64,000 nt of DNA from [Clostridium] citroniae WAL-17108 (GCF_000233455.1 NZ_JH376434.1:1-64000); one strand, 5' to 3'. Numbered from the stretch's first letter, positions 24,405-33,378 are shown. The notes: generated by a model from the sequence alone, not told the origin. Numbers and translations: made by a program.

Positions 24405-26219
24405 TTGAGACAGCAGCAGACATTTAGAGGTTTTATATTTATACTCCTGATGCTGATTTTAATCGCCACGGCAGTTCGGCTGCCATATGCAAGACAGGCG
24501 GATAAGGTTACGAATCAGGATTTTATTCAGATACTGGATGATGGGCAGGCATCAGAGGTTGCCATCCATCAGAATCCACAGACGCCCACCGGCGAAGTGG
24601 TGATCACCATGGCGGACGGACAGGTAAAGCGCCTGTATGTGACAGATGTGAAGGACACCCAGAAGATCCTGGATGACCATAAGATGGAGTATGTGGTAAT
24701 GGATGTGCCCCAGGAGAATTATCTGGTGACCATTATCCTGCCCTTTATGCTGTCCATTGTGGTGGTGGTGATCATTATCATGGTTATGAACCGCAGCGCG
24801 GGAGGCGGCGGCGCCAATGCCAGGATGATGAATTTCGGCAAGAGCCGGGCAAGGATGAGCCGGGACAGCAAGGTGAATTTTTCCAATGTGGCCGGACTTG
24901 TGGAGGAAAAGGAAGAGTTGGAGGAGGTTGTGGATTTCCTCAAGAATCCCCAGAAATACACCAGCGTGGGAGCCAGGATACCCAAGGGACTCCTGCTTGT
25001 GGGACCTCCGGGAACAGGTAAGACGCTGCTGGCAAAGGCAGTGGCCGGAGAAGCAGGTGTTCCCTTCTTTTCCATATCAGGTTCTGATTTTGTGGAAATG
25101 TTTGTAGGCGTGGGAGCTTCCCGTGTCCGTGACCTGTTTGAGGAAGCCAAGAAGAATTCCCCGTGTATTGTATTTATAGATGAGATCGATGCGGTTGCCC
25201 GCCGCAGAGGCACGGGCATGGGCGGCGGCCATGATGAGAGGGAGCAGACCTTAAATCAGCTGCTGGTCGAGATGGATGGATTTGGCGTTAATGAGGGCAT
25301 CATTGTGATGGCAGCCACCAACCGTGTGGATATACTGGATCCGGCCATTCTCCGTCCGGGCCGTTTTGACCGGAAGGTTGCAGTGGGCCGTCCTGACGTA
25401 AAGGGCCGTGAGGAGATCCTTAAGGTACATTCCAAGGATAAGCCCCTTAGCGAGGATGTGGATCTTCACCGCGTGGCCCAGACCACTGCGGGATTCACAG
25501 GCGCTGACCTGGAGAACCTGATGAACGAGGCAGCCATTGTGTCTGCAAGGGAGAACCGCAGGTTCATCAAGCAGAGCGATATAGACCGGGCATTTGTGAA
25601 AGTGGGGATCGGGGCTGAGAAAAAGAGCAAGGTGATTTCTGAAAAAGACAAGAAGATCACCGCTTACCACGAAGCAGGCCATGCGATCTTGTTCCATGTG
25701 CTTCCCGATGTGGGTCCGGTACACACCGTATCCATCATACCTACGGGAATCGGAGCAGCAGGCTACACCATGCCCCTTCCTGAAAAGGATGAGATGTTTA
25801 ACACCAGGGGGCGCATGCTTCAGAATATTATGGTGGACCTGGGCGGACGTATCGCAGAGGAACTGATATTTGACGATATCACCACCGGCGCATCCCAGGA
25901 CATCAAGCAGGCCACCCAGATCGCCAGGGCCATGGTAACCCAGTACGGTATGTCTGATAAGGTGGGTATGATCCAGTACGGCGGTGATGATAATGAAGTA
26001 TTTATCGGCCGTGACCTGGCCCACACAAAGTCATACGGCAACGGCGTTGCGGACACCATTGACAGCGAGGTGAAACGGATCATCGATGACTGTTACCAGA
26101 AGGCCACGGATATCATCAAGCAGTACGATTATGTACTCCATTCCTGTGCGGCCCTGCTGATTGAGAAGGAAAAGATCAACCAGGAGGAATTTGAGGCATT
26201 GTTCGCTCCTGCACAGTGA
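24405..26219 (+). CDS. ftsH: ATP-dependent zinc metalloprotease FtsH
   Basis: The 604-residue membrane protease has two N-terminal helices (about 8-25 and 105-127), an AAA+ domain (Walker A GPPGTGKT, Walker B IVFIDEID, SRH arginines in RPGRFDR) and a zinc protease domain with HEAGH. It degrades membrane and regulatory proteins. It begins with TTG at 24405 behind AAGGAGG, spacing 7. Confidence 0.97.
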   Translation: MRQQQTFRGFIFILLMLILIATAVRLPYARQADKVTNQDFIQILDDGQASEVAIHQNPQTPTGEVVITMADGQVKRLYVTDVKDTQKILDDHKMEYVVMDVPQENYLVTIILPFMLSIVVVVIIIMVMNRSAGGGGANARMMNFGKSRARMSRDSKVNFSNVAGLVEEKEELEEVVDFLKNPQKYTSVGARIPKGLLLVGPPGTGKTLLAKAVAGEAGVPFFSISGSDFVEMFVGVGASRVRDLFEEAKKNSPCIVFIDEIDAVARRRGTGMGGGHDEREQTLNQLLVEMDGFGVNEGIIVMAATNRVDILDPAILRPGRFDRKVAVGRPDVKGREEILKVHSKDKPLSEDVDLHRVAQTTAGFTGADLENLMNEAAIVSARENRRFIKQSDIDRAFVKVGIGAEKKSKVISEKDKKITAYHEAGHAILFHVLPDVGPVHTVSIIPTGIGAAGYTMPLPEKDEMFNTRGRMLQNIMVDLGGRIAEELIFDDITTGASQDIKQATQIARAMVTQYGMSDKVGMIQYGGDDNEVFIGRDLAHTKSYGNGVADTIDSEVKRIIDDCYQKATDIIKQYDYVLHSCAALLIEKEKINQEEFEALFAPAQ

Positions 26220-26252
26220 TCAGTTAATTGTGATCAATCATAAGAGAGACAG

Positions 26253-26278
26253 GGCGGTTCCCGGAAATGGGAGCCGCC
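26253..26278 (+). terminator. Probable ftsH terminator
   Basis: GGCGGTTCCC pairs with GGGAGCCGCC (10 bp, one G-U, 6-base loop) about 35 bases after the ftsH stop. The T run is short (CTTCTG), so termination may be partial. The 575-base stretch 26220-26794 otherwise holds only the weak small ORF, one more hairpin and the amylase promoter described separately. Confidence 0.55.
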
Positions 26279-26354
26279 TTCTGTATCCGCTGTCAGCTTT
26301 GTTGGGAGCGGGCATCTATGGGGCCTCGGAAACGTACTGGCAAGAGGCGGACAG

Positions 26355-26468
26355 GTGTTCCTGATCAGAGGAAACGGCTGGATCCTTCTCCTGGCCTTTG
26401 TGCTTATGGCAATAAGCGCCATCTTGGCAATGAACCTTTACTGGGAACGCTGGGCGGGAAATTCATAA
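26355..26468 (+). CDS. Possible 37-residue single-pass membrane peptide
   Basis: GTG at 26355 to TAA at 26468 encodes VFLIRGNGWILLLAFVLMAI... with one convincing transmembrane helix (about residues 8-26) and a C-terminus ending WAGNS. GAGGCGG lies 4-10 bases upstream. Nothing similar is recognised. It could be a real small membrane protein, or the remnant of a larger gene, since the frame stays open some way upstream. Confidence 0.3.
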   Translation: MFLIRGNGWILLLAFVLMAISAILAMNLYWERWAGNS

Positions 26469-26627
26469 GCCCCCCTCCTTTGTGTATTTTTACCACAAAC
26501 ATCCAGGAAAATAATTGATCTTTGTGCACACTTTTTCCGCCCCCTGTGCTATTATAATAAATGTAACCCCCCCCAATACATTATATAGTTTTTGCTACAC
26601 CCCATAAGAAACGAAATACCTTCTCCT

Positions 26628-26657
26628 GAAAAGCCTGGCTACCCCGCCAGGCTTTTC
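26628..26657. terminator. Perfect hairpin, probable terminator
   Basis: GAAAAGCCTGGC pairs perfectly with GCCAGGCTTTTC (12 bp, 6-base loop). The T-rich 3' arm and the A-rich 5' arm make it usable from either strand. Confidence 0.65.
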
Positions 26658-26717
26658 ACTTTGTGGCATCTATGCAAAAACGTCACCATTAAAGCGGTTT
26701 TTCTACTATTATTCGCC

Positions 26718-26746
26718 TTGTGCAAATAAAAAAATTCATATACAAT
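26718..26746 (+). promoter_or_regulatory. Probable sigma-A promoter of the GH13 gene
   Basis: TTGTGC (26718-26723) and TACAAT (26741-26746) are separated by 17 A/T-rich bases, about 50 bases ahead of the GTG start. Confidence 0.55.
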
Positions 26747-26794
26747 AGATGATGGGAAAATGGATTTAAACAAATAAGGAAAAGGAAATCAACA

Positions 26795-28915
26795 GTGGGA
26801 GACAATATAAACCGACTTATCAACAAAGACGCCCTCTTTTCCTCAGAGACAGAGGATTACCGTTTTCCGGCTGAGCCGGACGCGGATGATGACGTATTAC
26901 TTCGTATGCGGACCGGTAGGGGCAATGCAGATCATGTATATTATGTGGAGGACAAAGCAGAAGTTGAGATGGCCAAAGTGCTGTCCGATGATTTGTTTGA
27001 CTATTATGAATATGAAATTACAGTAGGCACCGATCAGGTGCTTTATCACTTTAAAGTTGTATCCGGACAGGATGTCTGCCTTTATAACAGGCTGGGACCC
27101 GTGGATGATGGCCAGGCATGTTTTGATTTTAAGATCACACCGGGATTCCACACTCCTGATTGGGCCAAGGGCGCGGTTATGTACCAGATCTATGTGGACC
27201 GCTTTTGCAATGGCGACAAGGATAATGACGTGGAGTCATGTGAATATGTTTATATAGGACGCCCGGTACAAAAGATTGAGGATTGGAGCAGGAATCCTTC
27301 CGCCATGGATGTGGGATGTTTTTACGGAGGAGATCTTCAGGGAGTATGGGATAAGCTGGATTACATCAAGAGTCTGGGGGTGGAGGTCATTTACCTGAAC
27401 CCGATTTTTGTATCTCCTTCCAACCACAAATATGACTGCCAGGATTACGAACACATCGATCCCCATTTTGGCAGGATCGTCAAGGACGGCGGAAGCCTGG
27501 TGGATAAGAATGCCACGGATAACAAGGGAGCGGAGAAATACATCATCCGCAGCGCGGGCTGGGAAAATCTGGAGGCCAGCGATGCATTTTTTGCAGAGTT
27601 TGTCCAGGAGATTCATAAACGGGGTATGAAGATCGTGCTGGACGGCGTATTTAACCACTGCGGTTCTTTTAACAAGTGGCTGGATGCGGAGGAGATCTAT
27701 AAGAACTCAGGGGACTATGAACCAGGCGCTTATGAGACCAAGGACAGTCCTTACCACAGCTTTTTCCAGTTCCATGACGAGAGGGACCAGGCGTGGCCCT
27801 GCAACGCTACCTATGACGGCTGGTGGGGCCATGACACCCTGCCTAAACTGAACTATGAGAATTCCGGAAAACTGGTGGAATATATACTGAACGTTGCAAA
27901 GAAATGGGTATCACCGCCCTATTCCATTGACGGCTGGCGGCTGGATGTGGCGGCCGACCTGGGCCACACGGCGGAATACAACCACTCCTTCTGGCGCAGG
28001 TTCAGACAGGCGGTCAAGGAAGTGAATCCACAGACCCTTATACTTGCGGAACACTATGGGGATCCGGCAAGCTGGCTGGAGGGAGACCAGTGGGATTCCA
28101 TCATGAATTATGATGCCTTTATGGAGCCGGTCACATGGTTCCTGACAGGGATGGAAAAACACAGCGACAGCTATAACGGCAGTGTGTGGGGAGACGGAGA
28201 GGCGTTCTTTAATGCCATGAAGTACCATATGAGCCGTATGCAGACCAACACAGTGCTCACTGCCATGAACCAGCTGTCCAACCATGACCATTCCAGATTC
28301 CTTACAAGGACCAATCAGGTAGTGGGGCGGACCGGCACCTTAGGGCCTGAGAAGGCTTCGGAGAATGTAAAGCTTCCCGTGTTCCGGGAGGCGGTGGTGA
28401 TCCAGATGACATGGCCGGGCGCTCCCACTTTATATTATGGCGATGAGGCTGGTGTGTGCGGATGGACAGACCCGGACAGCAGAAGGACCTATCCCTGGGG
28501 CAGTGAGGACTTGGAATTGATTGAGTTCCACCGCTATATGACAGGCATCCACAACCGGCTTCCCGTGTTCAAGAAGGGCAGTGTAAAGCCTCTTGTGGCA
28601 AAGCACCAGCAGATCGCATTCGGCCGCATGTACCGGGAATACCAGGCAGTGACCGTGGTATCCAACAGCCCTGAGATCCAGATGATGGAAATTCCCGTGT
28701 GGCAGCTGGGTATCACGGATGATATGATCCTGGGCCGTCCCATACTTACCATGGAGAGCGGTTATAATGCGGGAATCATGATGTACCGGGTTAAAAACGG
28801 TGTGTTAAAGGTGAATATGCCGCCTTACAGCGCGGCGGTGTTTATCTCCAAGCCGGAAGATTTTTATCCGGTGGTGGATTCCCGGTTTGCAGATGGGGTT
28901 GGGGAAGAAAAGTAG
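26795..28915 (+). CDS. Glycoside hydrolase family 13 enzyme (neopullulanase/alpha-glucosidase-like)
   Basis: The 706-residue cytoplasmic enzyme (no signal peptide) has an N-terminal beta-sandwich (about residues 1-125), a TIM barrel and a C-terminal beta domain. The barrel carries nucleophile Asp384 (DGWRLDVA), acid/base Glu419 (ILAEHYGD) and Asp498 (NHDHSRF), plus VFNHCG. The N-domain plus VMYQIYVDRFCNGD is typical of neopullulanase/cyclomaltodextrinase-like members that cut alpha-1,4 glucans or maltodextrins inside the cell. Substrate is inferred only. It starts with GTG at 26795 and is a single-gene unit with its own promoter and terminator. Confidence 0.88.
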   Translation: MGDNINRLINKDALFSSETEDYRFPAEPDADDDVLLRMRTGRGNADHVYYVEDKAEVEMAKVLSDDLFDYYEYEITVGTDQVLYHFKVVSGQDVCLYNRLGPVDDGQACFDFKITPGFHTPDWAKGAVMYQIYVDRFCNGDKDNDVESCEYVYIGRPVQKIEDWSRNPSAMDVGCFYGGDLQGVWDKLDYIKSLGVEVIYLNPIFVSPSNHKYDCQDYEHIDPHFGRIVKDGGSLVDKNATDNKGAEKYIIRSAGWENLEASDAFFAEFVQEIHKRGMKIVLDGVFNHCGSFNKWLDAEEIYKNSGDYEPGAYETKDSPYHSFFQFHDERDQAWPCNATYDGWWGHDTLPKLNYENSGKLVEYILNVAKKWVSPPYSIDGWRLDVAADLGHTAEYNHSFWRRFRQAVKEVNPQTLILAEHYGDPASWLEGDQWDSIMNYDAFMEPVTWFLTGMEKHSDSYNGSVWGDGEAFFNAMKYHMSRMQTNTVLTAMNQLSNHDHSRFLTRTNQVVGRTGTLGPEKASENVKLPVFREAVVIQMTWPGAPTLYYGDEAGVCGWTDPDSRRTYPWGSEDLELIEFHRYMTGIHNRLPVFKKGSVKPLVAKHQQIAFGRMYREYQAVTVVSNSPEIQMMEIPVWQLGITDDMILGRPILTMESGYNAGIMMYRVKNGVLKVNMPPYSAAVFISKPEDFYPVVDSRFADGVGEEK

Positions 28916-28924
28916 AAGGAACAG

Positions 28925-28960
28925 AGTACTCCTGACAGGTAGTGTCAGGGGTACTTTTTC
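28925..28960 (+). terminator. Terminator of the GH13 gene
   Basis: AGTACTCCTGACA (28925-28937) pairs with TGTCAGGGGTACT (28943-28955), 13 bp with one G-U, followed by a T run (TTTTTCC). Confidence 0.85.
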
Positions 28961-29035
28961 CTTCTGGTATCTCCGGAGATTTTTCCTGTGTATGGTGATT
29001 TGCATAAATTGCGATGAAAATAAAAACAGATCCAA

Positions 29036-29076
29036 AACATGAGAGAGGGACAGCCGAAACCGGCTGTCCCTCTCTC
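29036..29076 (-). terminator. Terminator of the tRNA-Tyr/tRNA-Leu transcript
   Basis: GAGAGAGGGACAGCCG (29041-29056) pairs perfectly with CGGCTGTCCCTCTCTC (29061-29076), a 16-bp stem. On the minus strand it follows tRNA-Leu by about 30 bases and reads into ATGTTTTGG, a short T run. Confidence 0.65.
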
Positions 29077-29106
29077 ATTACCTTAAAAATATCGAATTTG
29101 TTTTAA

Positions 29107-29190
29107 TGCGGGTGGCCGGACTTGAACCGGCACGGTATCGCTACCGAGGGATTTTAAGTCCCTTGTGTCTGCCTATTCCACCACACCCGC
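29107..29190 (-). tRNA. tRNA-Leu (anticodon TAA)
   Basis: This is an 84-nt class II tRNA with acceptor stem GCGGGTG/CACCCGC, a long variable arm (CGGTAGCGATACCG), a T-arm with GGTTCAAGTCC and anticodon loop CTTAAAA (anticodon TAA). CCA is not encoded. Confidence 0.95.
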
Positions 29191-29286
29191 ATAAGCACAG
29201 GTGTACTTACTGTGCGTGCCACGGCTGAAAACCAGGACCTTTACGCGCAATGCACTGATGTCCTTAAGCTATAACTGACACGCTAG

Positions 29287-29368
29287 TGGGCGAAGGTGGA
29301 TTCGAACCACCGAAGCTATAAGCAGCAGATTTACAGTCTGTCCCCTTTGGCCACTCGGGAATTCGCCC
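29287..29368 (-). tRNA. tRNA-Tyr (anticodon GTA)
   Basis: This is an 82-nt class II tRNA with acceptor GGGCGAA/TTCGCCC, anticodon loop CTGTAAA (anticodon GTA) and variable arm GCTTATAGCTTC. It lies 96 bases upstream of tRNA-Leu on the same strand. A TATAAT -10-like box (29392-29397, minus strand) lies upstream, but I could not find a well-spaced -35. Confidence 0.95.
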
Positions 29369-29549
29369 AAATATTGCTTTGACAAGCAGTGATTATAATA
29401 CCACAGACAGGGGGAAAAATCAAGAGGTTTGCACAATTTTTGTACGTATCAGGGTGCATTTTAGGTGCTGGAACAGAGCACGATTCCGGTTGGATGGGGC
29501 AGTGGGGAAACGTCCTGAACTGTTACTATAATTTTTAATAAAAAGAGTA

Positions 29550-29578
29550 TTGACAAATAAATAACGAAGTGATATATT
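29550..29578 (+). promoter_or_regulatory. Promoter of the permease/reductase cluster
   Basis: TTGACA (29550-29555), 17 bases, TATATT (29573-29578). Transcription would start near 29585, giving a leader of about 160 bases that holds both operator-like palindromes. No other gene is visible in 29369-29746. Confidence 0.78.
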
Positions 29579-29613
29579 AAAAAAGGATTCAGTATCCATT
29601 TTTTATTAAATAG

Positions 29614-29634
29614 TTTGTTTAATAGTTAAATAAA
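29614..29634 (+). promoter_or_regulatory. ROK/XylR-type operator-like palindrome, site 1
   Basis: TTTGTTTA-ATAGT-TAAATAAA, an 8-bp inverted repeat with one mismatch, preceded by TAG as in the known XylR half-site TTAGTTTGTTT. It lies just downstream of the predicted transcription start. It is the likely target of the ROK regulator encoded at 36002-37153 (inference). Confidence 0.65.
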
Positions 29635-29705
29635 GTCCGGCAGATGCAGATTGCAGACATGAGAATAAGTGCACTTGCAAACGGCTATACACTTTTGTTG
29701 GCTAG

Positions 29706-29726
29706 TTTGTTTAATACATAAACAAA
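29706..29726 (+). promoter_or_regulatory. ROK/XylR-type operator-like palindrome, site 2
   Basis: TTTGTTTA-ATACA-TAAACAAA, a perfect 8-bp inverted repeat with the same 5-base spacing as site 1, also preceded by TAG. Its centre is 92 bases from that of site 1, a spacing that would allow looping. It lies 20 bases before the first permease start codon. Confidence 0.72.
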
Positions 29727-29746
29727 TAAATGGAGAACATTTAACA

Positions 29747-31312
29747 ATGGGAAGAGAAGGATTTAAATATCACTGGTGGGGCAAGGGCGATATTGATGCC
29801 TCCTTTGGGATCTTCTTTGATGGATTTTCAAAGATCCTGACAGCCACAGGTATCATGACAGTGGTGTTCGGCATGCCGGCGTCCATTGTCATCGGCAAGG
29901 TGGTGCCGGGGATCGGACTTGCCATATTCCTGGGAAATCTGTGGTACTTTTTTGAAGCCTCACAGCTGGCCGGCAAGGAAAAGAGGCAGGATGTCACATC
30001 CCAGCCCTTTGGGATCGGCGCATCCCAGCTTTCAGGCTGGCTGTATCTGATCATCGGCCCGGTGTACTGGCAGACCAGGGATGCCCAGCTGGCATTCCAG
30101 GTAGGACTGGCTGCTGCTTTTATCGGCGGCATGGTAGAGGTGGCTGGCGGTTTTGCAGGGAGATGGATCATCAATAATGTGCCCAACTGCGCGCTTATGG
30201 GAAATATGGCCTCATCGGCCATGGTATGGCTGTCCATTGTTGGGCTGGCCATGGTGTTTGACAAGCCGGTGTATGGGCTTTTGCCGCTGTTCATTATCAT
30301 CATCGATTACCTGGGCAAGGCGGATAAGCGGTTTGCCAAGATCCCCTCCGGAGTGGTGGCTATCCTGATCGGCACAGCCGCTGCCTGGGCGGGAGGATAC
30401 CTGACTTGGGGCCAGTTTGAACAATCCTTTTCCAGTCTTGGGTTTTATCCCCCTTCCCTCAGCCTGGGGGATGTGACGGCTGGATTTAAGGGGATCGTGC
30501 CATTTCTTCCGGTGATCATCCCGCTCCAGATCAACAATTTCCTGTCCACTCTTCAGGGGCTGGAATCAGCCAGAATGGCGGGGGATGCATATCCGGAACG
30601 CCGGTCCATGATCATGGATGGGGTGTCCACCATTACCGGCTCCCTGTTTGGCAACCCCTTTCCCACCACGGTGTACTTCGGTCATCCGGGCTGGAAGGAG
30701 CTGGGGGCAAGGGCGGGATTTTCCCTTGTGAACGGTATCCTTTACCTTGTCATCTGCACCACGGGAATGACCGGGGTGCTGATGGCCCTTATTCCAACAG
30801 AGGCTGTGATGGTGCTTCTCATCTTTATCGGTTTTTCAGTGACCGACAGTACGTTCCGGTCCATGGATAAGAAATACTATCAGGTGATATTTTTATCCCT
30901 GATGCCCATTCTGTTCCAATACATGCAGACGCTCATCAGCTCGTCCGTGCAGGCGGCAGGGGCAGCCATGGAAAACATATCCTCCGCAACATTTGCCGAG
31001 TATTCCGTGCCCATTGAGGGCATCATGTATCTTGGGAACGGTGGTTTCCTCACCAGCCTTTTGCTGGCAGGTCTTCTGGCCTGTGTGGTGGACCGGCGCT
31101 ACCGGATGGCAGGCGGGTTTGCCCTGGTGATGGCGGGCTGTGCGGCCATAGGAATGATCCATTGTCCGGAGATCGCGCTGCTGTCCGGTCCGGGGATCGT
31201 GTTTGGGATCATTTACCTTACGGTTGCCATTTTCCTGTTTTCAAAGGGATATTATTTTGAGCAGCAGACAGAGGAAAAAGGACCGCACCCCATGGTGCAG
31301 GATCATATATAA
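29747..31312 (+). CDS. NCS2-like (xanthine/uracil permease superfamily) transporter 1
   Basis: The 521-residue integral membrane protein has about 12-13 hydrophobic segments. The start is the ATG at 29747 (MGREGFKYHWWGKGD); upstream codons to 29669 overlap the operator and are unlikely to be used. Conserved-looking blocks include SQPFGIGASQLSGW, EVAGGFAGRWIINNVPNCALMG, IIPLQINNFLSTLQGLESA and GNPFPTTVYFGHPGWKELG. The FGNPxPTTVYxGHPGWK block resembles the AzgA/NCS2 nucleobase:cation symporters. Substrate unknown. It is clearly paralogous to the next gene (same N-terminal FFDGFSK, GHPGWK/GYPGWK), so the pair could form a heteromer or carry two related substrates. Confidence 0.78.
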   Translation: MGREGFKYHWWGKGDIDASFGIFFDGFSKILTATGIMTVVFGMPASIVIGKVVPGIGLAIFLGNLWYFFEASQLAGKEKRQDVTSQPFGIGASQLSGWLYLIIGPVYWQTRDAQLAFQVGLAAAFIGGMVEVAGGFAGRWIINNVPNCALMGNMASSAMVWLSIVGLAMVFDKPVYGLLPLFIIIIDYLGKADKRFAKIPSGVVAILIGTAAAWAGGYLTWGQFEQSFSSLGFYPPSLSLGDVTAGFKGIVPFLPVIIPLQINNFLSTLQGLESARMAGDAYPERRSMIMDGVSTITGSLFGNPFPTTVYFGHPGWKELGARAGFSLVNGILYLVICTTGMTGVLMALIPTEAVMVLLIFIGFSVTDSTFRSMDKKYYQVIFLSLMPILFQYMQTLISSSVQAAGAAMENISSATFAEYSVPIEGIMYLGNGGFLTSLLLAGLLACVVDRRYRMAGGFALVMAGCAAIGMIHCPEIALLSGPGIVFGIIYLTVAIFLFSKGYYFEQQTEEKGPHPMVQDHI

Positions 31313-31336
31313 TTTTCATTACAGGAGGAAATAAGT

Positions 31337-32800
31337 ATGGGAAAGGCAATACCTTTTTTCAAAAAGGCAGACCTGGATGCATCCATTGGCGTGTTCTTTG
31401 ATGGATTTTCCAAGGTAATCGTGGCGATCGCCATTTTAGCAGGCACATTTGGGCTGGATGGAAGGACCATCTTCGGCACCATGATGCCGGGTGTATTTCT
31501 CACCGTGGTCATCCTAAACGGAGGGCTTTGGCTCTATTACAGGAAGATAGCGGCTGACCGCAACGACCCGAACCTGACCGCGATCCCTGCCGGTCTGCAG
31601 GCAGGCCGTATGTTTATCTGGCTTTACAGCATCATGCTTCCGGTATTCATAAGCACAGGCAGCGCGGACCTTGCGTTTAAGACAGGCGTGCTGGCCCATC
31701 TGGTGGGCGGGATCATCTTTATTATCGGCGCATTTGTGGTTCCGGTCATCTTAAGGATCGTGCCGGCCGGCGCACTGTTCGGCTCCCTGGCCGGAGGGGC
31801 CATGGCATTCCTGATCATGCAGTCCATGAACGGCGTTCTGAAAATGCCTCTGGTGGGATGGCTGTCCCTGATGGTACTGTTTGTGATCTATCTGGGCAAG
31901 GTGGAGGTTAAGCTTCCCGCAGCCCTTATAGCCATTGTGATCGGCTCTGTTGTGGCGTGGATCAGCGGTGTCATGGGATTTGGCGCAGTGACGGAATCCC
32001 TGAGTAACCTGAGTTTCTACATACCACTCCCGGTACTGGACATTTTTAACCCTGACGTTATCAGCGCCATGATCCCATTCCTGCCCATTATCATTGTGTT
32101 TTCCCTGAATGAGGTCATCACAGGGATCCAGGCAGTGGAGCAGGCCAAGGAATGCGGCGATACCTTTTTTACAACAACCAAACCCCTTGTGCTGTGCGGT
32201 GTGGCCAGCATTGTGGGGGCATGCTTTGGAAATCCTCTGGCCGTGGGCCTGTACTGGGGATATCCGGGATGGAAGAAAATGGAATCCGGAACGGGATATC
32301 ATCTTGGAATCGTTGCCCTGTATGCTCTGGTGGGACTGACCGGACTTTCAGCCATCATCAATGCTTTTATCCCTGAAGCGGTGGTTCTGCCTATTCTGGT
32401 ATTTGTAGGAATATCCAGTTATTCCCAGGCTTTTGAGGTGGTGGATAAAAAGTATTATCCGGCGGTCATCATGGCTTCCCTGCCGGTTGTCATGGACTTT
32501 ATTGTGGACAACATGAAGGAAGGCACCCTTCCCGGATTTACGGCCTTTGACCCCGGCTCTGCATTTGTGGGACTTCTGGTGGGCTGTGTTTTCGTATTTA
32601 TCATAGACAACAATTGGAAAAATGCCTCCATTACCAATGGGGCGGCCCTGGCCCTGACAGCAATTGGAATGATCCATTCCCCGGGGATACTGGGCACGGA
32701 AGGATATGCGCCGGATATGGGATTTATACAGGTGTACATTGTGCTGATCATTGTATTTGCAGTAATGCATGTCACAGGTTTTAACAGGAAAAAAGCTTGA
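31337..32800 (+). CDS. NCS2-like (xanthine/uracil permease superfamily) transporter 2
   Basis: The 487-residue paralogue of the previous permease begins MGKAIPFFKKADLDASIGVFFDGFSKV and has matching blocks RIVPAGALFGSLAGG, IIVFSLNEVITGIQAVEQA and GNPLAVGLYWGYPGWKKM. It has an AGGAGG RBS and a 24-nt gap to the first permease. Identity between the two appears modest, pointing to an old duplication. NCS2 transporters usually import purines, pyrimidines or ascorbate-like heterocycles by cation symport; the actual ligand here cannot be read from sequence. Confidence 0.78.
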   Translation: MGKAIPFFKKADLDASIGVFFDGFSKVIVAIAILAGTFGLDGRTIFGTMMPGVFLTVVILNGGLWLYYRKIAADRNDPNLTAIPAGLQAGRMFIWLYSIMLPVFISTGSADLAFKTGVLAHLVGGIIFIIGAFVVPVILRIVPAGALFGSLAGGAMAFLIMQSMNGVLKMPLVGWLSLMVLFVIYLGKVEVKLPAALIAIVIGSVVAWISGVMGFGAVTESLSNLSFYIPLPVLDIFNPDVISAMIPFLPIIIVFSLNEVITGIQAVEQAKECGDTFFTTTKPLVLCGVASIVGACFGNPLAVGLYWGYPGWKKMESGTGYHLGIVALYALVGLTGLSAIINAFIPEAVVLPILVFVGISSYSQAFEVVDKKYYPAVIMASLPVVMDFIVDNMKEGTLPGFTAFDPGSAFVGLLVGCVFVFIIDNNWKNASITNGAALALTAIGMIHSPGILGTEGYAPDMGFIQVYIVLIIVFAVMHVTGFNRKKA

Positions 32801-32817
32801 ATCAGGAGGAAGTAAAG

Positions 32818-33378
32818 GTGAAGACACTTGTAATTATAGGAGCGGCAAGAAAAAACGGGCATACGCGCCAGATGGTGGATCTGTTTCTGGAGCACCTGGA
32901 TGGTGAAAAGGAGATCATCGATGCCTACCGCACGGAAGTAAAGCCCTGTGTGGACTGCCGGTTCTGCTGGAAAAAGAAGGAATGTGCCATCAAGGACGGC
33001 ATGCAGGAAATCTATCAGAAACTGGAGGAAGCGGACAACATCATCCTGGCCTCCCCCATGTATTTCCACTCCATCACAGGGAGGATGAAGTCCCTGATCG
33101 ACCGTTTCCAGGTGTATTGGGCAGGTCATGTGAGAAATGATATGCCGGAAACATTTTTGCGCAAAGGCGCCATACTGATGGTGGGCGGCGCTCCCTCCTT
33201 TGAGAACCAGTTCCTGGGCGGGGAGATCGTGCTTAAGAACCTGTTAAATGATCTGAGCACAGAGTGTCTGGGCCAGGTCTGTCTGCCAAACAGCGACAGG
33301 GACAGTCTTGAAACCAGGCCTGATATCGCGGCGCAGGTTATTGCTTTGGCGGAAAAGATGAATCGGGCAGTAAAATAA
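32818..33378 (+). CDS. NADPH-dependent FMN reductase (flavodoxin-like)
   Basis: From GTG at 32818 (AGGAGGA 7 bases upstream) the 186-residue protein starts VKTLVIIGAARKNGHTRQMVD, the FMN-phosphate loop of flavodoxin-like reductases. CVDCRFCWKKKECAIKDGM follows and may bind a metal or an iron-sulfur cluster, and SPMYFHSITGRMKSLIDRF is typical of the family. It probably supplies reduced flavin or electrons to a neighbour. An in-frame ATG at 32797 overlaps the permease end and has no RBS. Confidence 0.85.
   Translation: MKTLVIIGAARKNGHTRQMVDLFLEHLDGEKEIIDAYRTEVKPCVDCRFCWKKKECAIKDGMQEIYQKLEEADNIILASPMYFHSITGRMKSLIDRFQVYWAGHVRNDMPETFLRKGAILMVGGAPSFENQFLGGEIVLKNLLNDLSTECLGQVCLPNSDRDSLETRPDIAAQVIALAEKMNRAVK

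Noticed and set aside
25251..26024. 257-codon minus-strand frame in ftsH
   Set aside because: ftsH has all AAA+ and zinc motifs on the plus strand; this frame is its shadow.
29369..29440. Promoter for the tRNA-Tyr/tRNA-Leu pair
   Set aside because: A -10-like TATAAT is present on the minus strand, but the nearest -35-like TTGATT is 20 bases away, too far to call with confidence.
29585..29746. Purine or other riboswitch in the permease leader
   Set aside because: No recognisable aptamer core was found; the leader instead contains the two operator-like palindromes.
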